Part shown: positions 26,644 to 34,343 of the stretch, in pieces
Numbering within the stretch: the first letter of the stretch is position 1
Layout: each line of letters begins with the position of its first letter
Origin: Leisingera thetidis
Lineage (GTDB): Bacteria > Pseudomonadota > Alphaproteobacteria > Rhodobacterales > Rhodobacteraceae
Assembly (NCBI RefSeq): GCF_025857195.1
Contig: NZ_CP109788.1
Location: forward strand, 124,001-188,000
Length of the DNA stretch: 64,000 nt
Direction of reading: 5' to 3'
Program-made: the position numbers and the translations under genes
The notes under the pieces: model-generated
Database searches by the model: none
What the model saw: the letters and a program-made list of their open reading frames with translations, nothing else
What the model was told of the DNA's origin: nothing

Positions 26644-27198
26644 TTATTGCAGCGCAGCCTCCCACTGCTCTACTGGTTCCCGGCTGCCCAGAACAGAGCG
26701 GACCAGCCCATCCGCCATGAATGTAGGGGAGACATGTATTCCGTTCTGGCGGGCGTATTTGCAATGCCATTCAAGTTCCTGGTCTAGATCGGGGAGGTTA
26801 AAGGCATCTGCGACGACCACTCCGCTCAGCGCTTCGATGCGGCTCAGGACTCCGTCAGGTGTCGCCTGACGGTTTGGGCCGGCGCAGTGATTGGTGAAAT
26901 CGAATTCCGTGCGGTTGCCAAAGACTGCCTGCATGACACGCCTGGCCGCCATCTTGCCGTCCAAGCCGGTCGAGGCTGTGAGAAAGGCGCGAACGATGTT
27001 GCGGGAAAACAGATGCCACGGTTGCGATTGCAAACGGATGTGCAGGGTCACATTCCCGGAACCTGCCCGGTCGAGAAAATCCCACAGCTTGCTGAATGCC
27101 AGCGCCGAACACGAGCAAGCTGGTTTGCCGGGATGGCGGCACTGGGCGGCGTATCCGAGGTCTTCATAGAGTTTCAGCTGCGGCTCGGATGTTTCTTG
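26644..27198 (-). pseudogene. Thioredoxin-fold (DsbA-like) remnant
   Basis: The C-terminal part is recognisably a DSBA-like thioredoxin-fold protein: LQSQPWHLFSRNIV, then KYARQNGIHVSPTFMADGLV with the cis-Pro loop (V-S-P-T). The start is not normal. The frame continues upstream without an obvious initiator into the LhgO-like fragment, and where the family usually has a C-P-x-S/C motif the sequence reads ACSCSALAFSKLW after an unusual insertion. It is best read as a 5'-damaged gene joined to the next fragment near 27200, but a short functional product cannot be excluded. Confidence 0.5.
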
Positions 27199-27961
27199 CA
27201 GCCGGGATGGCAGAAGTGGCGGAGGGCGGCGGTGCATTGCAGATGTGAATGGTGCGCGCAGTGCTGCGGATGAGGAAATCATCGACGAGCCTGCCGTCCC
27301 GCATCACTGCCTGCGCCCGAATGCCTGGGTGGTGCGGTTGCAGGTCACCGATTTCCAATGCGGGGCAGGCGCGCCGGCACGCCTTCAGGTCCCTGCGGCG
27401 GAACGCGAAATTGGCCATTTCGCTGAGGCCGGAACCGAGGTTGGCGCCAATCCACGAAGGTGCCAGCGGACGGCCGTCCGTGGTCCTCACGATGGCCGCG
27501 TTGCGGCTGGCCTGAAACAGCAGCCTTTCGATATGGGGTTGCGCGTCCGCATGGCCTAGTGCCCGTACCCGGTCCGCGGCATGCCAGCCTGCGTTCAGCC
27601 GGTCGGCAGGCGTTACTGCCAGCAGGCCGATGTCACGCTGGCCCTGCACGGTCTGGCCAGCCGCCGCAATCGCTTCCGGGGCAACGACGCCGGTACAGGC
27701 GATGAAGAGGCGGCACGCGGGTCCTGGCGGACGCAGCCAAAAGGCGCCATTAATGATATCCCGTTTTTGATCTTCGCTCAGGTGCCGGCCCGGCTGACCC
27801 AGCTTGTGGGTCGAGAGGCGCAGGTAGACCGCACCACCGGTCTCATCCCGGAGCCAACCATCTGGCCGGGGTGCCGTTTCGCCATCGCGTAGCACGCGGC
27901 CGAGGGCCCATTCCATAATTGCCGCAAGTTCGTCGGCATAGGCGGGTTCAAAAGGGGCCAA
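27164..27961 (-). pseudogene. Chimeric ORF: AceE-like E1 fragment fused to LhgO C-terminus
   Basis: 265 codons, TTG at 27961. Residues 1 to about 174 match the C-terminal transketolase-like part of homodimeric pyruvate dehydrogenase E1 (GGAVYLRLSTHKLGQP, AFWLRPPG, VTPADRLNAGWHAADR). Residues from about 178 to 253 match the C-terminus of L-2-hydroxyglutarate oxidase (DLQPHHPGIRAQAV, GRLVDDFLIRSTARTIH, CNAPPPSATSAIP). The switch falls near 27435 and stays in frame. Neither half has its catalytic core (ThDP site or FAD site), so no activity of either parent is expected. The upstream end abuts an old-yellow-enzyme fragment and the downstream end a thioredoxin-fold fragment. Family calls come from remembered motifs. 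Confidence 0.65.
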
Positions 27962-28223
27962 GCCGTCTGGGCTGTTTCCAGCCTGCGATCTGCGCCTCCG
28001 AAAGTATGCCGGGGGTAAATGAATAGCCCTGACCCTGCTGGCTAATCTGTGTGGCTTCGGTCACGATCAGGCCCGCGCTGGCGCGCTGTGCATAGTATTC
28101 GGCCATCATGACGTTGGGCGTATTGCCTGGCTGGTCGGTCCGGCAGCGGGTCATCGGGGCCATGGCAATGCGTGAGAGAAGTTTGATCGAGCCGACTTTG
28201 AAAGGGTCAAAGAGCGTGTTCAT
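27948..28223 (-). pseudogene. Old yellow enzyme N-terminal fragment
   Basis: Starts MNTLFDPFKVGSIKLLSR and follows the OYE/alkene-reductase pattern (AMAPMTRCRTDQPGNTPN, EYYAQRASAGLIVTEATQIS, GILSEAQIAGWK) for about 83 residues of a roughly 360-aa family. It then breaks off after GWK near 27975, where the AceE-like frame begins. FMN-binding N-terminal residues are present, but the barrel is missing. An in-frame Met 8 codons upstream (28247) is also possible. An SDR and a VOC gene, common OYE neighbours, lie just upstream. Confidence 0.75.
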
Positions 28224-28347
28224 GGTCAGATCCTTTGTCAAAGGCATGAAGGAGGGAGTTTGGCAGATGGGGTTAAGGGCGCTGAGTCTTGCGGCCAGCG
28301 GCTGAAGCCATCCGAGGGGAGTGGCTTTCCGTCCTGTCCCGCGTGCT

Positions 28348-29017
28348 TCAGGCGATCAGTGCGCCGCTGTAGATGTCGATCACAGCGCCGGTTACAGAAG
28401 GGGTTTCAATGGCGAAGAGATAGCCTGCTGCCACATCCTGCGGCTGGGCCACGCGCCCGGCGGGCAAGCGTGCGGCAGCGCCGTCGAACATGTTTTGGCG
28501 GGCATCAGCGTCCATGCTTGCATAGGAGGCTGTGTCAGTACGGCTCGGGCTGACGATGTTGACACGGATCGGGGCCAGCTCCTTGGCGAGGACCTTTGTG
28601 CTGGCTTCAAGCGCGGCGGTCATCGCGGATTTGGTGAAGGTTCCCGGCAGTGTCCGCCGCACGGCAAACCCGCTGGTGAAGGTGATGGTGCCACCCGGCC
28701 TGATCTGACTGGCTGCCGCCTGGGCGGCAAGGATTGACCTCCAGGACTTAGTATCGAATGCAGTCTTGGCTGCGGCCAGATCGAGCGCGGCCACCGCACC
28801 GCCCGGCGCTTGGGAACCGGCGGTAATGATCAAATGATCGAAGGCCCTGCGCTGCGATCCAGTCGCGCAGGACCGAAGTGTCTGTCACAACCAGCCCAGC
28901 CGACCGGCTGCCCCTGATGACATCAGCGCCGCGAGCGGCCAGGGCGCCGGCCACAGCTGCCCCGATGCCAGAGGTGCCGCCAATGACAATGGCTTTCTTG
29001 TCCCTCATGCTGGTCAT
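28348..29017 (-). pseudogene. Short-chain dehydrogenase with one frameshift
   Basis: The N-terminal Rossmann part (residues 1-63: KKAIVIGGTSGIGAAVAGALAARG) ends in the wrong frame at about 28842. From 28842 to 28348 a second frame carries the rest: FDHLIITAGSQAPGG, LAKELAPIRVNIVSPSRTDT, GAVIDIYSGALIA. One missing or extra base at the GGCC/TTCGAT boundary restores a single 220-aa SDR. The family's YxxxK is absent (FTKSA occupies that region), as in some divergent SDR subfamilies. Its ATG overlaps the VOC gene stop by 4 bp. It may be a true frameshift or a sequencing error. Confidence 0.75.
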
Positions 29018-29406
29018 GACTTGTCTCCGGACAGTTGTGCATCCTCTCGGAACACGGTTTCGATGAGCTGCCCGCAGGGGGCGTGGAAGATCAATCGCCG
29101 TTCGTTCAGTTCCGGCAGATCCATGGTGGAGTAGCGAATACCCAGCTGTTCGATGCGGGCGCGGAACTCCCGGTAGCCTGTCAGCCGGAAACCGACATGA
29201 TCCCAGGCTTCAGGACCGCTGCCGGCGCCAAGCCCGCGCGATCCGATCAGGTGGATGATGGGTTCGCCTCCGGTGCAGAGCCAATGGCCCGGGATGCGCC
29301 GGATGGCCTCAGGGCGGGTGCTTTCAACCAGTCCGAAGACCTCAATGAAAAAGTCCCGCGTGCGTGCTAGGTTCCGGGTGCGCAGGGTGACATGATCGAG
29401 CTGCAT
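29014..29406 (-). CDS. VOC-family (glyoxalase/dioxygenase fold) protein
   Basis: 130 aa. The vicinal-oxygen-chelate pattern is visible: QLDHVTLRTRNLARTRDFF with the first metal His, a central HLIGSRGLG, DHVGFRLTGY, and EIV-type end PCGQLIETVF. One paired beta-alpha-beta-beta-beta module set indicates a small glyoxalase/fosfomycin-resistance type protein acting on an unknown substrate. It is first in a minus-strand run VOC-SDR(frameshift)-OYE(fragment) and diverges from the LysR at 29500, which probably controls it. Confidence 0.8.
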   Translation of the reverse strand: MQLDHVTLRTRNLARTRDFFIEVFGLVESTRPEAIRRIPGHWLCTGGEPIIHLIGSRGLGAGSGPEAWDHVGFRLTGYREFRARIEQLGIRYSTMDLPELNERRLIFHAPCGQLIETVFREDAQLSGDKS

Positions 29407-29499
29407 GGTGCGTTGTCCTCTGTTGCCGTGAATGTGGACCTTGCGTAAAAGTTAGAGAATTGAGAGAATTCCGAATTGATATTTCGGACTGGGCGAAAA

Positions 29500-30414
29500 A
29501 TGCTGATCGACAACCTGTCTCTGTTTCTCCGTATCGTGGAAAAGGGCGGGCTTGCCGCCGGAGGCCGCGAGATGGGGCTGTCGCCAGCCACCGTCTCGGA
29601 GCGACTGGCCGCCTTGGAGGCGCATTACGGGGCGCGGCTGTTGAACAGGACAACCCGGTCGATCAGCTTGACGGAGGAGGGGCGGGAACTGGTCGCCGGC
29701 GCGCAGCGGCTTCTGGCAGAGACCGAAGAACTGGAAGCGCGTATCCGTCTTGGCGTGGAACGGATTGCCGGGCCAATCCGTCTGAGTGCACCTTCTGACC
29801 TGGGGCGCAACCGCCTCGCGAGGGTGGTGAACCGCTTCCTTGCCGCGAATCCTGAGGTGTCAATCGATCTTCATCTCGGGGACGGTTATGTTGATGTTGC
29901 TGCGATGGGGCTGGATATGGCGCTTCGCTATGGAGACCTGGCCGACAGCAGCTTGATCGTGAAGCGCCTGGCCGGCAGTTCCCGCATCGTCTGCGCGGCT
30001 CCGGCGTATCTGCAGCGCAATGGGATACCGCAGTATCCGCAGGATCTGGAGCAGCATAATTGCCTGCTCATGAGGTTCGGCATGGATGCTGACCGTGCCT
30101 GGCCGTTTGAAATTGAAGGCCGCAGGCGGGTCGTGACGGTGCAGGGGGATCGGGTGGCGAATGACGGCGATCTGGTCCGCCGCTGGGCACTTGAAGGCTA
30201 CGGAATCGTTCGCAAGTCTCAATGGGACGTGATGGAGGACATCGAGGCCGGGAGGCTGGTTCCGCTGTTGCGCGAATACGAAGTGCCGCCGCTGGGGCTT
30301 CAGGTCGTCTGGCCGGTGGCGCGTATCCAGCCGAAACGGGTCCGGGCCTTGATCGACATGCTTACCGAGGATTTCCAGTCCCGAATTGCGGCCGGCAAGA
30401 AGGGTGGTGCCTAA
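29500..30414 (+). CDS. LysR regulator of the VOC/SDR/OYE unit
   Basis: 304 aa from ATG 29500 (MLIDNLSLFLRIVEKGGLAAGGREM). The HTH occupies residues 1-60 (LSPATVSERLAALEAHYGARLLNRTTRSISLT). The effector domain is complete (PIRLSAPSDLGRNRLARVV, YGIVRKSQWDV), of the CrgA/DmlR-like group. It is divergent from the VOC gene. The intergenic DNA holds CCGAA-N7-TTCGG at 29471-29487, a plausible LysR box. The regulator looks intact although two of the three genes it faces are broken. Confidence 0.87.
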   Translation: MLIDNLSLFLRIVEKGGLAAGGREMGLSPATVSERLAALEAHYGARLLNRTTRSISLTEEGRELVAGAQRLLAETEELEARIRLGVERIAGPIRLSAPSDLGRNRLARVVNRFLAANPEVSIDLHLGDGYVDVAAMGLDMALRYGDLADSSLIVKRLAGSSRIVCAAPAYLQRNGIPQYPQDLEQHNCLLMRFGMDADRAWPFEIEGRRRVVTVQGDRVANDGDLVRRWALEGYGIVRKSQWDVMEDIEAGRLVPLLREYEVPPLGLQVVWPVARIQPKRVRALIDMLTEDFQSRIAAGKKGGA

Positions 30415-30438
30415 CCCAAAAAGGCCGGGCGCCTTCGG

Positions 30439-30636
30439 TCAGCTGGAAGGCGAACCGCGGTCCAGGTGCTGAACCACCTGGCGGTTGCGGTCGGCCTTGA
30501 TCCGCCCGGTTGCCGCCACCGCGCCGGAAAGCGGCGACAGCACCGGCCGGGAGCCGGCGCCGCCCGCCAGGACAAGAAGGCTGAACAGGCCGATGATCAG
30601 CGGCCGCCGTGCGGGCCAGGTGCTTTCCACGTTCAT
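30439..30636 (-). pseudogene. HlyD-family type I secretion adaptor, N-terminal fragment
   Basis: 65 codons. RRPLIIGLFSLLVLAGGAG is the inner-membrane anchor, and SPLSGAVAATGRIKADRNRQ followed by VVQHLD is the start of the HlyD/PrtE periplasmic domain. Full-length adaptors have about 430 aa; here the sequence breaks right after the VQHLD motif and a stop follows. No type I secretion ATPase or substrate is beside it. The remnant sits between the end of a LysR gene and an SMR gene pair. Confidence 0.65.
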
Positions 30637-30879
30637 CGCCTGCCTCCCGCGCCGAAATAAATATGCATCGCGTGAAGCTGCCGCTGCAGAGCCCGCAGCG
30701 TAAGCCCGTCTGGGAAAGGGGGACTCCGGGCTTCACCCGTTTGCCCAGCAAAGCCATGTCTCTGCGAGCGCCAAGTGCGGAGTGCCTGAGAGCCCCACCC
30801 TGTTAAGGGCATGGGCCTTGCTCGCAATGCACCCGGCGGCGGGAGCGGGACATGCCAGCCCTTGCCATCGGAGGCTGAT

Positions 30880-31260
30880 CTACTTGAGCTTGGGGCTGTC
30901 TGCCAGCTTCAGCCAGACCACCCCGGCGATAATGACAGCCAGCCAGACCGATTGCGCCAGGGTCAGGGGCTGATCAAGCAGTACGGCCCCCAGAACCGCC
31001 GCGCCGATCGAGCCGATCCCGGCCCAGACAGCGTAGCCGATGCCCACGTCGATGGATTTGAGTGCAACGCTGAGGAAATAGAGCGTCAGCAAGAAGAATA
31101 CGATGGCCGAGACCGACCATGTCAGAACGGTGAAGGCCTGGCTGCCGCCGACGCTCAGGGCGTAGCCGACCTCGAAGGCCCCCGCCAGCAGCAGCGCGCC
31201 CCAAGCACCCTTGCTGCCGGTCTCAGCCGCGGGAAGCGAAGAAGTTTGCGTATCAGTCAT
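30880..31260 (-). CDS. SMR-family efflux subunit (second of pair)
   Basis: 126 aa with four transmembrane helices. The small-multidrug-resistance pattern is visible: AFEVGYALSVGGSQAF with the membrane-embedded Glu of helix 1, then VGIGYAVWAGIGSIGAAVLG and a final GVVWLKL helix. A polar 20-residue N-terminal extension is unusual for the family. The partner subunit starts 45 bp upstream, so the two probably form a paired heterodimer (YdgEF or EbrAB type) exporting cationic compounds or guanidinium-like solutes across the inner membrane. Operator sites for a MarR protein precede the pair. Confidence 0.87.
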   Translation of the reverse strand: MTDTQTSSLPAAETGSKGAWGALLLAGAFEVGYALSVGGSQAFTVLTWSVSAIVFFLLTLYFLSVALKSIDVGIGYAVWAGIGSIGAAVLGAVLLDQPLTLAQSVWLAVIIAGVVWLKLADSPKLK

Positions 31261-31305
31261 GGTGTCTTCCTTTCGTCCATTCAGGGAGTTGATGACCGGA
31301 TCGTT

Positions 31306-31626
31306 TCATGCGGCGCCGCTCATCCGCAGGCCGACAACCCCGCCGATGACGATCAGGATGCCGATACCCTTGGAGACGCTCAGGCGCTGGCTGAAGAACA
31401 TTGCGCCAAGCGCCACGATTCCCACCCCGGCCAGCGCGGTCCACATGGAGTAGCCAACCCCTACGTCGAAGGTGAGCAGGGCAAGGCTGAGAAAAAACGT
31501 GGCGAACACACCGCTGGCAAGCGTGATCGTGGTCCATTTGACGTTCTTGAAACCTTCTGAATTGCCGGCGGCGATTGCCACGGTGATTTCAAATACAACT
31601 GCGATCATCAGATATAACCAGTGCAT
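31306..31626 (-). CDS. SMR-family efflux subunit (first of pair)
   Basis: 106 aa from the ATG at 31626, preceded by a good AAAGGA site. Four helices: HWLYLMIAVVFEITVAIAAGNSEGF contains the helix-1 Glu, followed by VGVGYSMWTALAGVGIV and GIGILIVIGGVVGL. Length is typical of the 105-110 aa family. It is the promoter-proximal member of the paired SMR unit. The promoter TTGACA-N16-ATTAAT and two MarR-type palindromes lie at 31709-31769. Confidence 0.88.
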   Translation of the reverse strand: MHWLYLMIAVVFEITVAIAAGNSEGFKNVKWTTITLASGVFATFFLSLALLTFDVGVGYSMWTALAGVGIVALGAMFFSQRLSVSKGIGILIVIGGVVGLRMSGAA

Positions 31627-31708
31627 TGCTGTTCCTTTCAGGGTGAACCCGTACCTGCGGGTCAAGGAGGATGTGCCCCAGCGGAGATTGGGGAGGATAC
31701 TAGTTTAC

Positions 31709-31769
31709 TTGCACATGCAAATTAATGAGAGTCGGCAGTGGCTGTCAATCACCTTATTTGTACATGCAT
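31709..31769 (-). promoter_or_regulatory. SMR promoter with two MarR-type operator sites
   Basis: Reading leftward: -35 TTGACA (31748-31743), 16-bp spacer, -10 ATTAAT (31726-31721). TTGCACATGCAA (31709-31720) abuts the -10, and TTGTACATGCAT (31758-31769) lies just upstream of the -35. The two 12-mers differ at two positions and bracket the promoter. A third related palindrome precedes the marR gene, supporting repression of the efflux pair and autoregulation by that MarR. Confidence 0.7.
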
Positions 31770-31848
31770 TTAATTTGCTCGAGATTGAGGTTTCCTGTGT
31801 TGAACGCAGGCGGAGAGGTGTCCCTGCCCAGTCCTTCGTCAGACCGTA

Positions 31849-32268
31849 TCAGTCCCCGGCCAGGGCACAAAGGGCGCGGGCCGCGGCACGGGCTTCCTTG
31901 TTTTCGAAGGTCTTTTCCAACACGCGCTCCAGGCAGTCCTGAAACAGCGGAGCGGCCTCCTCGATATACTTCTTACCGTGCTCATTCAGGACACAGTATT
32001 TCCCCCGCTTGTCGCTGGGGCAACTGTCGCGAAAAACAAACTCTCTCTTCTCCAGCCGTTCGACCACACGGGTGGTCGAGCTCTGGGTCAGCATCAGGAA
32101 TTCCGCCAGCTCCTGCATGCGAAGCTCCAGGTCAGGCTGTTCTGACAGATGTTTCAGGGTGCGGAATTCGCTGAGGCCAAGATCGCTGGACCTGCGCAGC
32201 TCTTCCGTGAGCTGGTTTTCGATCCCGGAGAACAAGGCCGTTATCTGATCCCAAACATCCAGCTTCAT
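31849..32268 (-). CDS. MarR-family repressor
   Basis: 139 aa, ATG 32268 preceded by AGGAG. Winged-helix MarR features: SSDLGLSEFRTLKHLSEQPDLEL, recognition helix MLTQSSTTRVVERLEKRE, and the wing with conserved D-x-R as SDKRGKYCVL. Cysteines in the wing region (DSCPSDKRGKYC) could make it redox- or electrophile-responsive, which is inference. It is upstream of the SMR pair on the same strand. Palindromes of the same type precede both it (32307-32324) and the SMR genes. Confidence 0.88.
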   Translation of the reverse strand: MKLDVWDQITALFSGIENQLTEELRRSSDLGLSEFRTLKHLSEQPDLELRMQELAEFLMLTQSSTTRVVERLEKREFVFRDSCPSDKRGKYCVLNEHGKKYIEEAAPLFQDCLERVLEKTFENKEARAAARALCALAGD

Positions 32269-32306
32269 TGCCTGGCTCCTTTGTCCTGCAAGTGGTGCGC
32301 AGCACA

Positions 32307-32324
32307 TGCTTGCTTTTGCAAGCA
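32307..32324 (-). promoter_or_regulatory. MarR autoregulatory operator
   Basis: Perfect inverted repeat TGCTTGC-TTTT-GCAAGCA, located 39 bp upstream of the marR ATG. It shares the TTGC-N4-GCAA core with the two sites upstream of the SMR pair. Confidence 0.6.
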
Positions 32325-32363
32325 AGGATATGGAAACTGCGCGGCACTTGCCAGCCCTGGAAA

Positions 32364-32708
32364 TCACATGGATGCTACATTCTTTGAAAAAAGCGTCCCA
32401 TGCCCTTCAGCGGTGGGCCGAACACCGGCTGCCTGCAAGGCGCCCCAGAACGGAACCTGGTTTGCGGTCAGCATTTCGATGCCCAGCCGGCTTGCAACGG
32501 TATCAATGACGCCGGTGGCTCGCTGCCCGGCGCGCGTCAGACTGCTGCGGCCGTGCTGGGAACGGCCCTCGCTTTCGGCCGCGCGGGCCCCGGCCAAGGT
32601 GACCGCATCAAGCATCAGCGGTTCGGCAAGCTCCAGCCCAGATGAATGCCTCTCCTCGCGCACGGCCTTATCAAATGGAAGTTCGCGGGAGCGGGACTTA
32701 ATCTGCAC
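32364..32708 (-). pseudogene. Asp/Glu-racemase-superfamily C-terminal remnant
   Basis: The last 55 or so residues (GVIDTVASRLGIEMLTANQV, then PFWGALQAAGV) align by eye with the C-terminus of maleate isomerase-like racemases, including the complete gene at 18337-19077. Where that family has the second catalytic Cys (S-C-T-D) this sequence reads T-R-A-G, so the site is lost. The preceding 50 codons have no recognisable homology. The N-terminal domain is missing. It lies 6 bp downstream of the LysR stop at 32715. Confidence 0.5.
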
Positions 32709-32714
32709 CTGTTG

Positions 32715-33596
32715 CTATTCGTTCAGGGCCAGCTCCTCTTGAAGAAACTCGATGAACCGCTGAGTTTTCGCGGGCAGCAGCTTGGATTCCGTGACGACAT
32801 GGATCGGCCGGGACACGCCCTGCCAGCCGGGTAAGACCCGTTTGATGCGGCCGGCGGCGAGATCTTCCGCGACCACGTGTTCAGACATGAAGAGTATACC
32901 CATGCCCTGGACCGCAAGGTTGCGTAAAAGTCCCACGCTGTTGACCGTAAACCGCCCCTGGACCTGCGCATCAGCCGAGCCGCTGTCTGAATGCAGCTGC
33001 CAGGTCTTCAGATTGGGCATTGTCAGGCAATTATGCTGAGACAGATCAGCAGGGTGGGCAGGACTGCCGTTTGCCGCTAGGTACCCGGGGGAAGCATAAA
33101 GCTTGAAGCGGACGCGGCCAATCACGCGGGATATCAGCCCGTCGGCCTGCGGTGCGGCCATCCTGATCGCGAGATCGTAGGGCTCGGAAATCAGGTCAAC
33201 GTTCCGCGGGGTCAAATCGAGATCAAAATCGATGCCCGGATATTTCGCGGCAAATTTGGGGAACAGGGGCCCCAGCCACACAATTGCAAAATCCACCGGC
33301 AGGGAAAGGTGCAGCGTTCCGGATGGCTGAGTCACCATCTCGCCCAGTTCTTCATGTGCTACCCGGGCTTCTTCGACGATCCGTTTGCATCTGTCAAAAT
33401 AGAGCTGCCCGGCTTCCGTGGGCTCGACGCGGCGTGTGGTGCGGTGGAGCAGTCGCAGGCCGATGGCGGTTTCCAGTGCCGTGATGCGCCGGGAAAGCGT
33501 CGAGTTGGGGACACCAGCAGCCTTGGCGGCGCCCCGGAAACTGCGGGCTTTCACCACTTCCACGAAAAGCACCATATCATTCAGATGATTACCCAT
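32715..33596 (-). CDS. LysR regulator of the isochorismatase/hydrolase unit
   Basis: 293 aa from ATG 33596 (MGNHLNDMVLFVEVVKARSF). HTH: RGAAKAAGVPNSTLSRRITALETAIGLRLLHRTTRRVEPT. The effector lobe pattern (GTLHLSLPVDFAIVWLGPLF, DLAIRMAAP, GMGILFMSEHVV) is of the DmlR/AaeR-like group. It is divergent from the damaged isochorismatase gene at 33694 with a 97-bp shared promoter region, so that operon (isochorismatase, pirin-like, hydrolase, cupin) is its likely target. Confidence 0.87.
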   Translation of the reverse strand: MGNHLNDMVLFVEVVKARSFRGAAKAAGVPNSTLSRRITALETAIGLRLLHRTTRRVEPTEAGQLYFDRCKRIVEEARVAHEELGEMVTQPSGTLHLSLPVDFAIVWLGPLFPKFAAKYPGIDFDLDLTPRNVDLISEPYDLAIRMAAPQADGLISRVIGRVRFKLYASPGYLAANGSPAHPADLSQHNCLTMPNLKTWQLHSDSGSADAQVQGRFTVNSVGLLRNLAVQGMGILFMSEHVVAEDLAAGRIKRVLPGWQGVSRPIHVVTESKLLPAKTQRFIEFLQEELALNE

Positions 33597-33693
33597 ATTG
33601 CGCCATTTTTGGAATACTGGTTCCCACTTGAACACCTTTATGCCACCTATGGCGAGGGCTAAGTTCGGGTGGCACACCAACAGGAGACCTGTG

Positions 33694-33951
33694 ATGTCCT
33701 TCGAGCGCTTTACCGGCGAGAATGCCGCAATGCTTCTGGTCGATCATCAGGTCGGCACGATGGGGTGGGTCATCGCGGATGCCGGCGGGTCGCCTTCCAA
33801 GATGGGCGACGACATGGCGCTGCGCCGGATGGAAAAAGGCGGCGTGACGCTCAGCAGCACGAACCAGGTCATTGCTGAACCGGTCGGCAGCTGGTCAGCG
33901 CCTGAAGGAAAGCAGCGCGTTCAGGTGATGGTGGAAGCCTTAAACAGCTGA
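33694..33951 (+). pseudogene. Isochorismatase-family hydrolase with large internal deletion
   Basis: 86 codons with a normal start: AGGAG at 33681-33685, then MSFERFTGENAAMLLVDHQV containing the catalytic Asp. After GTMGWV (about residue 26, near 33770) the sequence jumps directly to the family C-terminus: ADAGGSPSKMGDDMALRRM, GVTLSSTNQVIAE, GSWSAPEGK. About 110-130 central codons, including the catalytic Lys and Cys, are absent while the frame is kept. The product cannot be an active hydrolase. It is first in a plus-strand unit with the hydrolase and cupin. Confidence 0.75.
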
Positions 33952-34051
33952 CGCCCGCGATAGCGCAGCGCGCACTGCCGCAACCGCAATGCAAACCAAA
34001 GCACGCCGTGGCCGGTGCGTCCTGGCCGCGGACCAAATCGGAGTGCCTGAA

Positions 34052-34318
34052 ATGCCCTGTAAACCGCACATGTTCATCCCCAGAGACCGCAAGCAGTCCC
34101 ATGGCACCGGCTGCCAGCTGCCGACGCCCTGCAGCACCGGGCTGACCCGAATGCTGTATGTCTTTGACGGCTCAATTGAGTTTGATGGCCACTGTCTCAT
34201 CAGTGGCGGCGCGGCAATCCTGTCCGGGGAGGATGCCGGGCTGATCCTCTTCAGCACGGACGAAGCCGCCCCGGTGTTCAAGGGCGGAATGTTCAGGGGC
34301 AACAAGCTGGCCGCTTAG
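34052..34318 (+). pseudogene. Pirin-like cupin remnant
   Basis: 88 codons from ATG 34052. TGLTRMLYVFDGSIEFDG, then AAILSGEDAGLILFSTDEAA and VFKGGMF, resemble the C-terminal cupin of pirin-family proteins. The metal-binding N-terminal cupin with its His residues is missing, and the first 30 residues are Cys/Pro-rich and unlike the family. It is probably a truncated gene. A functional small cupin is the alternative. It lies between the deleted isochorismatase and an intact hydrolase. Confidence 0.4.
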
Positions 34319-34343
34319 GCCGGCAGCAATCGGGAAAAGAACC

